This document shows positions 22,480 to 30,434 of a stretch of 64,000 bases of DNA, in pieces (the stretch's first letter is position 1; every line of letters starts with the position of its first letter). The stretch comes from Amycolatopsis jiangsuensis (GTDB lineage Bacteria; Actinomycetota; Actinomycetes; Mycobacteriales; Pseudonocardiaceae). The notes under the pieces were generated by a model. It searched no databases, had not been told where the DNA came from, and saw only the letters and a list, made by a program, of their open reading frames with translations. The position numbers were made by a program, and so were the translations under genes. The stretch covers positions 1,364,001-1,428,000 of the forward strand of contig NZ_JACHMG010000001.1 of assembly GCF_014204865.1 (NCBI RefSeq). The letters run 5' to 3'.

Positions 22480-24131
22480 GGTCGCCTCCCCGCGCGGCCG
22501 GGCCAAGCCACGCCGCATTCCAGCACCGACAGCTCAGCGCCCGGCATCTCGTGCACGCCTTCGAGCCGAAACCCGGCCGCACCCAGCAGTTCGCTCCAGC
22601 CGGATCGGGTTCTTTCCCTGCCTCCGCAGGCGGACAACATGAGGAGATCGTTCAGGCGCCCGGACCGGTCTCCGGTCTCGGCCAGCACCCGGTCCACGAT
22701 CAGCAGGCGCGGGGCCGCGTCGCGACAGGCGGCCAGGATGTCGACAGCGCGTTCGTCCGGCCAGTTGTGCAGCACGGCGGCCAGTACAGCGACATCCCCC
22801 CGGGGAAGTTCGTCGGTCAGCATGTCCGCGCCTCGCAGGCGCACCCGGTCCGACAGCAGCGGATGCTCCGGAAGTGCGGACAGCGCCACCACTTCGGGCA
22901 GGTCCACCAAGACCGCGTGCAGCTCGGGGCGCAAACCGAGCAGCAGCTCCAGCAGGGCGCCGGTGCCGCCGCCGACATCGACTATCAGCCCGGTGCCGGG
23001 CCACACCGGCAGTTCCAGCAACGGCTCGTACATTTCGTGCGCGCGGCTGTGCATCTGGCGATGGAACGCGGCGAGCTTTTCGGGCGCGTCCGTGATCCGC
23101 TCGAACACGGGAGCGCCGAACACCTCCGGATAGCAGGGTTCGCCGGTGCGGACACTGTGCATGAAGCCGGTCCACAGGGCGAACATGTCGTTGTCGGCGA
23201 ACTCCGCCCGCAGGCTTCCCGGCGTGTCAGTCGCCAGGAGCGTGCCCGCGGGAAGAAGCCGCCACTCGTCCCCCGGCCCCGGCGCCACCACGTCCAGCGT
23301 CGCCGCGGCCCGCAGGATCCGGTCCAGTACCGGTGCCGGTGCACCGACGAGTTCGGACAGCTGGACGGCGGACCGCGGCGTGGCCAGGTGATCGGCCACC
23401 CCGAGGACGGCCAGGGCGTGCAGCACCCGCCCGGGAGCCGGGTCGGCCAGCGAACGCAGCCTGCGCGCCTCCGAAGGAGCGAGAACCGCCGCGCGCGCCC
23501 GCTCTTCCGCCTCGGCCAGCTTGCGTTCCGCGGCATCGCCGAGCGTACCGGCGAAGATCCGCCGATAGTGCCCGAGCAACCGGAGGGCTTCGTCCCCAGG
23601 AATGTCCGAAGCGGCCAGGAAGGCCAAATCCGTGGGTGCCATATGCCGCGCGCCCAGCAGCGGCACCGGGCTCGCCAACGGGTGAAATTCCGAATTGTGC
23701 AGGCCTGCCGCGGCATTGCCGGGGAAGAACTCCCCGAGCATGAGCCCGGACTCGACAAAGCTCGACTTCAATTCGCGCTGGACACTTTGCACCAGGCCGA
23801 TCAGCTCGTCGTCCGGAATGCCATAGGGCACTACGACGACGCTTCGGCGGGCTGCTTCGGCCGACTCGTCGCCAGCGAGCTCTTCGCGCACGCTAACCAG
23901 AATCCGGTCCAGCTCGACCCGGCCTGCGGTCGCGTCCCACTGCCGCAGCTCCACTCGCCCGTTCCGCAGTGCGTTGCGCATGAACGGACAGACATCGCCC
24001 GGCCTGCCGAGATCGGGGTGCGGCGCGGCGACAAAGCTCTCCATCCACTCCAGCGCCTGGCCGGCCCGGTCAGCCGCGGATTTCCCGGACTCACCGGGTT
24101 CATGCGAACAACGGAATTTTCTGTCCTGCAC
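22476..24131 (-). CDS. DUF6875-like domain fused to O-methyltransferase
   Basis: 551 aa. Residues ~15-185 form a conserved domain with [46 protein letters not shown] and [21 protein letters not shown] recognise it as the DUF6875 family, whose function I do not know. From ~220 on there is a class I methyltransferase: a helical dimerisation part, [20 protein letters not shown] and [10 protein letters not shown] with the catalytic-type histidine, typical of small-molecule OMTs. GTG 24131 is chosen because GGGAG lies eight bases upstream and it follows the antiporter stop directly. The ORF could extend to 24188 but would then overlap the antiporter by 56 bp. It probably methylates a hydroxyl of the peptide or a precursor. 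Confidence 0.85.
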   Translation of the reverse strand: MQDRKFRCSHEPGESGKSAADRAGQALEWMESFVAAPHPDLGRPGDVCPFMRNALRNGRVELRQWDATAGRVELDRILVSVREELAGDESAEAARRSVVVVPYGIPDDELIGLVQSVQRELKSSFVESGLMLGEFFPGNAAAGLHNSEFHPLASPVPLLGARHMAPTDLAFLAASDIPGDEALRLLGHYRRIFAGTLGDAAERKLAEAEERARAAVLAPSEARRLRSLADPAPGRVLHALAVLGVADHLATPRSAVQLSELVGAPAPVLDRILRAAATLDVVAPGPGDEWRLLPAGTLLATDTPGSLRAEFADNDMFALWTGFMHSVRTGEPCYPEVFGAPVFERITDAPEKLAAFHRQMHSRAHEMYEPLLELPVWPGTGLIVDVGGGTGALLELLLGLRPELHAVLVDLPEVVALSALPEHPLLSDRVRLRGADMLTDELPRGDVAVLAAVLHNWPDERAVDILAACRDAAPRLLIVDRVLAETGDRSGRLNDLLMLSACGGRERTRSGWSELLGAAGFRLEGVHEMPGAELSVLECGVAWPGRAGRRP

Positions 24132-24132
24132 G

Positions 24133-25455
24133 TCAGGAACTCCCAGACTTTTCGCGCGGAGTGCGCGTCGTATCGGGCGAATCACCATTCGAGCCGGAAA
24201 GGCCTTCCGGGTCCGGGAAGCCGGCCAAGACCGGCTTCCGCTCGAGCAGCGACAGCAAGGGACCCGTCATCATCGTCGTCACGACCGCCGTTACGACCAG
24301 CGCGACGAAGATCGGCGCGGTGAGCAGCCCCGCGCTGTATCCGACCTTGAGGACGACGAGTTCGGTCAGACCCCGGGTGTTCATCAAGGTCCCGACCTTC
24401 GCGGCCGTCCGGTTCGATTCTCCGGCCAGCCTGGCGCCGAGGTAGCTTCCGCCGCCCTTGCCGAGGACGGCCATCAGCACCGCCACGGCAATGAGCGCCC
24501 AAGGCAGAGAACCGATCCCCGATGAGAACACGGTCAGGCCGGTCGCCACGAAGAACACCGGAATCAGCGCTTTTCCCACTCTGGTCACCGCGGTGACCAC
24601 CTTCGCCCACGCAGCATCGTGCGGCACCGCGAGCCCGACCAGCACGGCGCCGAAGATCGCTGTCAGGCCAAGCCGTTCGACCGCGATCGCGACCCCGACC
24701 GCGAGCGTCCCGAGCCCGACAGCGGTGACCATCGGCCAGCGTCCGCAAAGGACACTCGCGGCCCGGCTGCGCAATGCGTGCCGCACCGCCAAGGCGGCCA
24801 GCGCACCGCCCCCGAGCACCGCGACAGCCTGGAGGAAGCCGTCTATCCGGCCAGAACCGAGCCCGACCGCGACCGACAGCAGCAACCAGCCCGCGACGTC
24901 GATGACCACCGCGGCCGTCATCGACAGCCGTCCCTCCGCCGTTTCGCTGATGCCCCGGTCGGCGAGGATCCTGGCCAGGACCGGCACCGCGGTGATCGAC
25001 AGCGCTACCGCGCACATCAGCACGAACGCAGGCAGCGGCGCGCTGCCGCGCACCTGTCCGTCCTCGACGAAGATGACCCAGCACGCGAACAGCACTCCCG
25101 ACAGCAGCGCGGGCACGAACCCGCCAGCCACGACCCATCCCGTTGTACGCCAGGAGAATTGCTGTCCGCCGAGACGAAGCTTGTGCGCGAGCCCGACAAG
25201 GAACAGGACCAGACCCGCCTCGGCAAACAGCGACAGGATCTTGCTGACCTCGGCGGGCAGGACCGTCGCGAACGACGCCTGGCCCAGCAGCGCGACAGCG
25301 ACGGGACCGGCGAGCAGGCCCGCCACGATCTCGCCGATCACCTCCGGCTGGCGCAGCCGTCGCGCCGCGGTCCGGCCCAGCCAGCCGATCGCGAGGACGA
25401 CGACCAGCGCCGCGAGCACGTGCGAAGTCCGGAGCAGGGCCTCGATACCGGTCAT
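24133..25455 (-). CDS. CPA2-family monovalent cation/proton antiporter
   Basis: 440 aa, about 12 hydrophobic segments, with no C-terminal TrkA domain visible. Features of the NapA/KefB family include PEVIGEIVAGLLAGPV, the SITAVPVLARIL segment and a FFVATGLTV stretch near the end. Such antiporters exchange Na+ or K+ for protons across the membrane. Homologues are regular members of glycopeptide antibiotic clusters such as balhimycin, where their role is not settled. The ATG overlaps the stop of the tryptophan-type halogenase (ATGA), placing it firmly in the operon. Product export or pH/ion balance is inference. Confidence 0.9.
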   Translation of the reverse strand: MTGIEALLRTSHVLAALVVVLAIGWLGRTAARRLRQPEVIGEIVAGLLAGPVAVALLGQASFATVLPAEVSKILSLFAEAGLVLFLVGLAHKLRLGGQQFSWRTTGWVVAGGFVPALLSGVLFACWVIFVEDGQVRGSAPLPAFVLMCAVALSITAVPVLARILADRGISETAEGRLSMTAAVVIDVAGWLLLSVAVGLGSGRIDGFLQAVAVLGGGALAALAVRHALRSRAASVLCGRWPMVTAVGLGTLAVGVAIAVERLGLTAIFGAVLVGLAVPHDAAWAKVVTAVTRVGKALIPVFFVATGLTVFSSGIGSLPWALIAVAVLMAVLGKGGGSYLGARLAGESNRTAAKVGTLMNTRGLTELVVLKVGYSAGLLTAPIFVALVVTAVVTTMMTGPLLSLLERKPVLAGFPDPEGLSGSNGDSPDTTRTPREKSGSS

Positions 25456-27017
25456 GCGCGCAGCTCGGCGAGGTACTCGTACTGGCTCGGCAACGTGTCC
25501 ACCAGGAACTTTGCCTTGTCGCGGATCGCGGCGAACTCCTTGCGCGCGGCCGTTTCGTCGGAAAGGTTCAACGCGGAAGAAGGACGCAGCGGTATGCCGC
25601 CGGTCCCGAGAAGGACGCACATGTACGAGTACGGCGGCAACCCGTGGTAGTACGGGAACACGTTCTCCGAATCCGGCAACTGCACCTGCCACCGTTCGAT
25701 GCGCTCGGCCAGCGCGTCGGGCATGGCGCGGGTCTTCGTGTCCTTCCAGTACCGCGTGTCGTCGCGGGCCGCGCCTTTGTAGTGCACGACAAGGAATTCC
25801 CGCACGCCGTCCATCACGTTGGCGACGGCGGAGTTGTACCGCTCTCGCAGCCTCGGATGCCAGTCAGCCGCCGGGAAGTGCTTCACCAGCTGCTCGATCG
25901 CGTGGTGGATGAAGAAAATCCCGGTGGACTCCAGCGGCTCGACGAATCCGCTGGACAGTCCGACGGCGACGCAGTTGTTCTTCCACGACTGCTCGCTGCG
26001 GCCGATCCGCATCCGGATGTGGTTGGCCTCGACCTCGGCCGCCCCCGGGCCGGCGAACTCGCGCAGAGTGCGTTCGGCTTCCTCCTGCTCGCAATAGTCC
26101 TTGGCGTACACATAACCCGTGCCGATCCGGCCGATCAGCGGGATCGTCCAGATCCAGCCCGCCTTCTGCGCGGTCGCGGTGGTGCACGGCCGGAGGCCTG
26201 CCTTTTCCGTGTCCAGCGGCACTTGCAGGGCTACCGCGCTGTCGTTGGGCAGGGTGTCCTGATAGGATACGAACGGGACATCGAGCGCCTGGTTCAACAG
26301 AACGCCGCGGAACCCGGTGCAGTCGACGAACAGGTCGCCGTGGATCTGTCCGTGTTCCTTCGTGACGACGTGGTCGATCCAGCCCCGTTCGTCGAGCCGC
26401 ACGTGCCGCACCTCGTCGACGATGCGCCGGACTCCCCGGTCGATCGAATACCCGGCGAGATACTCGGCCAGCAGCGCCGCCTCGAAGTGGTAGGCGTACG
26501 GGAACTGGGTTTTGCCCTGGTGCTCGGACATCGTCAGCCCGGCGGGATCCCCGGCCCCCTCGGCGAAATCCTGATCCAGCAGCGAGCCGTCCAGCCGCCG
26601 CGGGCTGCGTCCGTTGTCGCACAAGGACGCCATCACGAAGCAGTCCTTGTCGAAGCGTTCGCTCGGTCCGTTCCGCAGCCACCAATCCGTCAGCGGGAAC
26701 CCGCCTGCCGAGCGCAGCTGCTCGAACGGATGGTAGAAGTGATGGCCCGGCCCGCGCCAGTCCTCGAACCGGACAGCGAGCTTGTAGGTGGCGTTGCACG
26801 CCGGCATCCAGTCTTCTTCCTTGAGGTCGAGAAACTCGAAGAAGTGCCGGATATCGCTGAAAGTCGCCTCGCCGACCCCGATAGTGCCGATCTTCCCGGA
26901 TTCGACGAGGGTCACCGACAACCGGTCGCCGAACGCAGCCTTCAGGTACGAGGCGGTCATCCACCCGGCGGTGCCGCCGCCGACAATGACCACCCGGTCA
27001 GGGTTCTTCGCACTCAC
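25452..27017 (-). CDS. Tryptophan-type flavin-dependent halogenase
   Basis: 521 aa. GGGTAGW at residues 13-19 (FAD), K79 in NATYKLAVRF at the same number as the catalytic lysine of PrnA/RebH, WIWTIP at 288-293, and FVEPLESTGI at about 358-367 whose first Glu probably matches the PrnA catalytic Glu. These are the complete signatures of enzymes that chlorinate free tryptophan through a lysine-bound HOCl equivalent. Regioselectivity (5, 6 or 7) cannot be read by eye. The GTG start at 27017 has GAGGTG upstream. No flavin reductase partner is in the window. It begins the tightly overlapping run of genes that ends at the NRPSs. Confidence 0.95.
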   Translation of the reverse strand: MSAKNPDRVVIVGGGTAGWMTASYLKAAFGDRLSVTLVESGKIGTIGVGEATFSDIRHFFEFLDLKEEDWMPACNATYKLAVRFEDWRGPGHHFYHPFEQLRSAGGFPLTDWWLRNGPSERFDKDCFVMASLCDNGRSPRRLDGSLLDQDFAEGAGDPAGLTMSEHQGKTQFPYAYHFEAALLAEYLAGYSIDRGVRRIVDEVRHVRLDERGWIDHVVTKEHGQIHGDLFVDCTGFRGVLLNQALDVPFVSYQDTLPNDSAVALQVPLDTEKAGLRPCTTATAQKAGWIWTIPLIGRIGTGYVYAKDYCEQEEAERTLREFAGPGAAEVEANHIRMRIGRSEQSWKNNCVAVGLSSGFVEPLESTGIFFIHHAIEQLVKHFPAADWHPRLRERYNSAVANVMDGVREFLVVHYKGAARDDTRYWKDTKTRAMPDALAERIERWQVQLPDSENVFPYYHGLPPYSYMCVLLGTGGIPLRPSSALNLSDETAARKEFAAIRDKAKFLVDTLPSQYEYLAELRA

Positions 27018-27237
27018 ATCAGCACCTCAGTTCACGTGGTCGGCCGTCCCGCGCTCCTGGTTCGCGCGCCCACCGCGGCAATGACGTTCAAAGGAAAACT
27101 GGAAGGGACATTCGAAGGCGGCCGTACGCTCGCCTGACTGTCTCACGGACCGGCGCCTGACTGCGCCAGATCGGACTTTACAGATACTTCGGCCGCACGG
27201 CAAGGAACTCGAAAGACTCCTTGACGAGCGTCGCGCA
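27018..27237 (-). promoter_or_regulatory. Intergenic region with a possible promoter for the halogenase-NRPS operon
   Basis: This 220 bp gap between the P450 stop and the halogenase GTG holds no gene. On the minus strand TTGCCG and TAAAGT are spaced by 17 bases (around 27175-27205), a plausible sigma-70-like promoter. It is the only sizeable gap in the minus-strand run between 28.4 and 5.7 kb, so it is the natural place for an internal promoter. Weak evidence only. Confidence 0.35.
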
Positions 27238-28416
27238 TTATTTGTTTGGCTGTAACGTCAGTGGAAGGCTTCGCAGACCGTTGACCACGATCGAATCCAG
27301 CCGCTCCGGAATTCCCGCGGACCGGACCGAGCCGACCTGTGCGCAGAGCTCCCGGAAGATGGTCCGCATCTCGAGCCGCACCAGCCGGCCGCCCACGCAA
27401 AAATGCGGTCCGGCTCCCAGCGCGAGATGCCGGTTAGGAGAGCGCTGGAGGTCGAACACGTCCGGATCGCCGAATTGCCGGTGATCGCGGTTCGCCGACG
27501 GCAGCCAGCACACCACCAGATCGCCTTCGCGGATCTGCTGATCGCCGACCCTGGTGTCGGCGACCGCCTTTCGCATCATATGCGTCGCGCTTGAGGTCCA
27601 CCGCAGGATCTCGTCGACAGCAGTGCTTTCCACCGCGTCGAAACGCCGGCGCAGCAGCTCCCATTGCTCCGGGTGCTCCAGGAGGGCGAGCATTCCGCTC
27701 GCAGTGGCGAGCCGGACGTTTTCCGTTCCGCCGACCAGCAGGTTGTCGCAATTGAGCACCACCTCGTCGAGTGACATCAGCTCGCCGTCGACCGCAAGCG
27801 AAGCGAGCGCGCTGACCAGGTCGTCTCCCGGTTTCTCCCGGCGCTCCGCCGCCAGGTCCGCGAAATAGCCGAGGATTTTCGCATGCGCGAGGCTGCGCTC
27901 TCTCGCGGTGCCGGCACAGAAGGCTTGATTGGTCCAGCCGGCCACCGCGGGCCGGTCCGCCTCGGGGAGGTCCAGGAAGGCACAGATCAAATCCACCGGC
28001 AACTGCGCGGCGACATCGGCGACGAAGTCGATCGTGCCCGCTTCGACCGCCTTCTGCACAATGCGGTGAGCAGCGACGTCCAGCTCGGCTTGCAAGGTAT
28101 TCAGATGCCGCGGGGCGAACCAGGCCGCGACCGCTTCCCGGATCACCGTATGCCTCGGCGGATCAGACAGCGCGAAAGTGCGATTGCCGCCGGGATCGGC
28201 TCCCTGCGCCGAAGGCCGCAGTACGATCCCCGAGGAGGAACGGAAGTGCTCCGGGTCGCGCAGGACCGCCTTGACGTCGTCGTACCGGGTCGCCGACCAG
28301 AATCCCGGAAACGCCGCCGGTTCGTGCCAGGCCACCGGCTCGTACTCGCGCATCCACTGCCACAGCGAGAACGGCAGGCCGTCGAGATAGGTGGCGCCGT
28401 CGACCAGATTGTCCAT
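27238..28416 (-). CDS. Cytochrome P450 (possible carrier-bound amino-acid hydroxylase)
   Basis: 392 aa. Heme loop GAGPHFCVGGRL with the cysteine ligand, ExxR as EILR, and an I-helix reading VGGTENVR instead of the common AGxDT. A GGxE-type I helix is seen in P450s that beta-hydroxylate amino acids held on NRPS carriers (OxyD/NikQ type); that assignment here is inference. The A-T didomain at 3.8-5.6 kb would be a logical partner. Start ATG 28416; a TTG 12 bases upstream (28428) is also possible. Redox partners are not in the window. Confidence 0.9.
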   Translation of the reverse strand: MDNLVDGATYLDGLPFSLWQWMREYEPVAWHEPAAFPGFWSATRYDDVKAVLRDPEHFRSSSGIVLRPSAQGADPGGNRTFALSDPPRHTVIREAVAAWFAPRHLNTLQAELDVAAHRIVQKAVEAGTIDFVADVAAQLPVDLICAFLDLPEADRPAVAGWTNQAFCAGTARERSLAHAKILGYFADLAAERREKPGDDLVSALASLAVDGELMSLDEVVLNCDNLLVGGTENVRLATASGMLALLEHPEQWELLRRRFDAVESTAVDEILRWTSSATHMMRKAVADTRVGDQQIREGDLVVCWLPSANRDHRQFGDPDVFDLQRSPNRHLALGAGPHFCVGGRLVRLEMRTIFRELCAQVGSVRSAGIPERLDSIVVNGLRSLPLTLQPNK

Positions 28417-28557
28417 GTCTTCGACCAAAACTTCGCCTCTCCGACGACGGCGGCAGGTGCACCGGGGCCGATCTCCCGGCTAGCCGCGGATGTGTTCGGC
28501 TTCGGCGGCGCGCAAAAGGCCCGCGCACCGCGAAAACGGAGCGACTCGCGCGGACGC

Positions 28558-29340
28558 TCAGCGCGAGGCGTAAAGGGTATAGATGGCGATGCCGTCCGGC
28601 AGGTCGTCGGCGAGCACGGCCGTGACAGTGAAACCTCGCTCGCCGAGCAGCGCCTCGGCGGCGGCCAGCGCCCCGCCGGTGTCCTGGATCTCGGCGACCA
28701 CCTGCCGGATCCGGGCCCAGTCGCCTTCGTCCAGTCCGCGCAGCACGTCCACCTCGGCGCCTTCGGCGTCGACCTTCAGCAGGTCGATCGGGCGCGTCGG
28801 CTCGACCTCGGCGAGGACGTCGGACAGCCGCTTGATCTCGACCGGAACCGTCTCGCTCCGGAACGCTCCGGTCGTGGTCACCTCCTGGAAAACCCGTTCG
28901 CCGACCAGGTCGAGCAGCGGGCCTTCCTTGAGTTCCCGGTACCGCGTGGAATTGCCGGGCAGCTGCGGGTAGAACGTGAAGTCCACCCTCGCCTCCGCGC
29001 GCTCGCCCAGCCCGGACGGGAACACCCGGACCCGGTCGGCTCCGTGCAGTTCCAGGTTGGCGCGCAGGGCCGCCACGAGCGCCGGATGCGGTTCGAAGGC
29101 CAGCACGTCGACCTCGGCCGCCTCCTTGCTCGCGAACAAGGAGAACAGTCCCACATTCGCGCCGACGTCCACCACCAGCGCGCGGTCCGGGATGTCGATC
29201 CCCTCCCGAAGATAGCTTCGCCGGGTGAACACCTCGTCGTAGATGAAGTTGATCTCGGCGTACTTGCCTGCCGGATCGACGGTCGCGTAGCACGCGAAGC
29301 CGTCGGCCAGGTCCAGTTTCACCGCAGCCATTTCCACCAC
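28558..29340 (-). CDS. FkbM-family methyltransferase
   Basis: 260 aa. SAM-binding VVDVGANVGLFSLFASK, LAFEPHPALVAALRANLELHG and the FkbM-typical IDLLKVDAEGAEVDVLRGL. The family methylates hydroxyls, for example on sugars or polyketides, so it may tailor the peptide or a sugar. The GTG at 29340 is preferred because GAGGGGAGG lies six bases upstream; the ATG at 29361 would place the ribosome site inside the gene. It is the most upstream minus-strand gene of the NRPS run, with 141 bp to the P450. Confidence 0.88.
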   Translation of the reverse strand: MVEMAAVKLDLADGFACYATVDPAGKYAEINFIYDEVFTRRSYLREGIDIPDRALVVDVGANVGLFSLFASKEAAEVDVLAFEPHPALVAALRANLELHGADRVRVFPSGLGERAEARVDFTFYPQLPGNSTRYRELKEGPLLDLVGERVFQEVTTTGAFRSETVPVEIKRLSDVLAEVEPTRPIDLLKVDAEGAEVDVLRGLDEGDWARIRQVVAEIQDTGGALAAAEALLGERGFTVTAVLADDLPDGIAIYTLYASR

Positions 29341-29431
29341 CGCTGACCTCCCCTCGGACAATGGCAGACTATAGTCGACGATAAACGTGTCAAGCAGGTC
29401 AAGAACAGCCTAAATATGCGGCGCGAGAAAT

Positions 29432-29449
29432 GTTAACTCCCTGCTTAAA
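29432..29449. promoter_or_regulatory. Bipartite motif copy 1, GTTAAC-N5-GCTTAAA
   Basis: GTTAAC (29432-29437), five bases, GCTTAAA (29443-29449), in the AT-rich divergent gap between the FkbM gene and the hydrolase. The same two half-sites with the same spacing recur at 33913-33930. The halves are 11 bp apart as imperfect direct repeats, one helical turn, as expected for a response-regulator or PhoP-like site. Confidence 0.55.
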
Positions 29450-29534
29450 CAGATTGACGGCCCGGCGGCGGCGAACCGATCATTCGGCGTGGAGCGGCAG
29501 TTCCGCCCGCTCGCGCACCGAGGGGGAACTCGTC

Positions 29535-30434
29535 ATGGCGTTCGGTCCGGCACTCGACCGCGACACTCTCGACCGCGAATACTCGCCCAGCTCGCGCATT
29601 CCTGACATCGGCGTCTATCTCGACGAGTACGCCGTGCGCAGCAGGCAGGTCCGCGCCGATTTCCCCCGGCGCCACTGCCTCCGCTACGGTCCCCGTCCCG
29701 AGCAGCTGCTGGACTACTTTCCGCCGACCGGCGAGGGCGCCCCGCTGCACGTCTATATCCACGGCGGGTACTGGCAGCAGCTCGACAAGAACGACTCGCA
29801 CTTCCCCGCGCCAGGTTTCCTGCGGGCGGGCGCGGGTTTCGCCGCGCTGGGCTACGGCCTCGCCCCGCGCTACTCGCTGGACGAGATCGTGACCATGGTC
29901 AGGGAGGGCCTGCTCTGGCTGCTCCGCACGGCGGACAGACTGCCGGGACGGCCGGGCGCGATCCATCTCAGCGGCAGCTCCGCCGGCGCTCACCTGATCG
30001 CGATGGCCCTGCTGACGGGCTGGCTGCCGGACGGACTGCACCCCGCGGACGTCTTCGCCAGCGCGACCCTGCTCAGCGGCGTCTACCTGCTCGACCCGCT
30101 GCGCGGGACCTACATCAACGACGCTGTCGGCCTCGACGCCGAGGCGGCCGACCGGAACAGCCCGATCGCGCTGCTGCCGGAGCGCCTGCCGCCGCTCGTG
30201 GTCGCGCGTGGCGACGACGAGACCGACGCCTTCGCCTGGCAGCACGACGAGTTCGTGGCCGCCGCACGCCCGAGGGCAGCGTCGCTGACCGACTTCGTGG
30301 CGCGGGAGCGCAACCACTTCGACCTGCCGCTCGACCTGAGCACCCCGGGAACCCAGCTCGGGGACGCGGTGCTGGGGCGGACGGTTGGCGCTCAGCCCAG
30401 CCCAGTGCGCACGAAATCCTTGCCGGCCAGCTGA
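29535..30434 (+). CDS. Alpha/beta-hydrolase, kynurenine formamidase-like
   Basis: 299 aa. The oxyanion motif HGGYW, nucleophile region LSGSSAGAHL, an Asp in RGDDETDAF and histidine in ERNHFDLPL match the arylformamidase branch of alpha/beta-hydrolases, which cleaves N-formylkynurenine. ATG 29535 follows AGGGGGA. Together with a tryptophan halogenase this suggests that chlorinated tryptophan is converted to chlorokynurenine, as in taromycin biosynthesis, but no tryptophan 2,3-dioxygenase is in the window. It could instead be an esterase acting on the product. The last 43 bp overlap the tail of the convergent kinase gene. Confidence 0.8.
   Translation: MAFGPALDRDTLDREYSPSSRIPDIGVYLDEYAVRSRQVRADFPRRHCLRYGPRPEQLLDYFPPTGEGAPLHVYIHGGYWQQLDKNDSHFPAPGFLRAGAGFAALGYGLAPRYSLDEIVTMVREGLLWLLRTADRLPGRPGAIHLSGSSAGAHLIAMALLTGWLPDGLHPADVFASATLLSGVYLLDPLRGTYINDAVGLDAEAADRNSPIALLPERLPPLVVARGDDETDAFAWQHDEFVAAARPRAASLTDFVARERNHFDLPLDLSTPGTQLGDAVLGRTVGAQPSPVRTKSLPAS

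Noticed and set aside
2333..29340. Glycopeptide (vancomycin-type) cluster
   Set aside because: BhaA-like halogenase and antiporter are shared features, but there is no X domain, no set of Oxy cross-linking P450s, no Hpg/Dpg pathway genes and only four modules.
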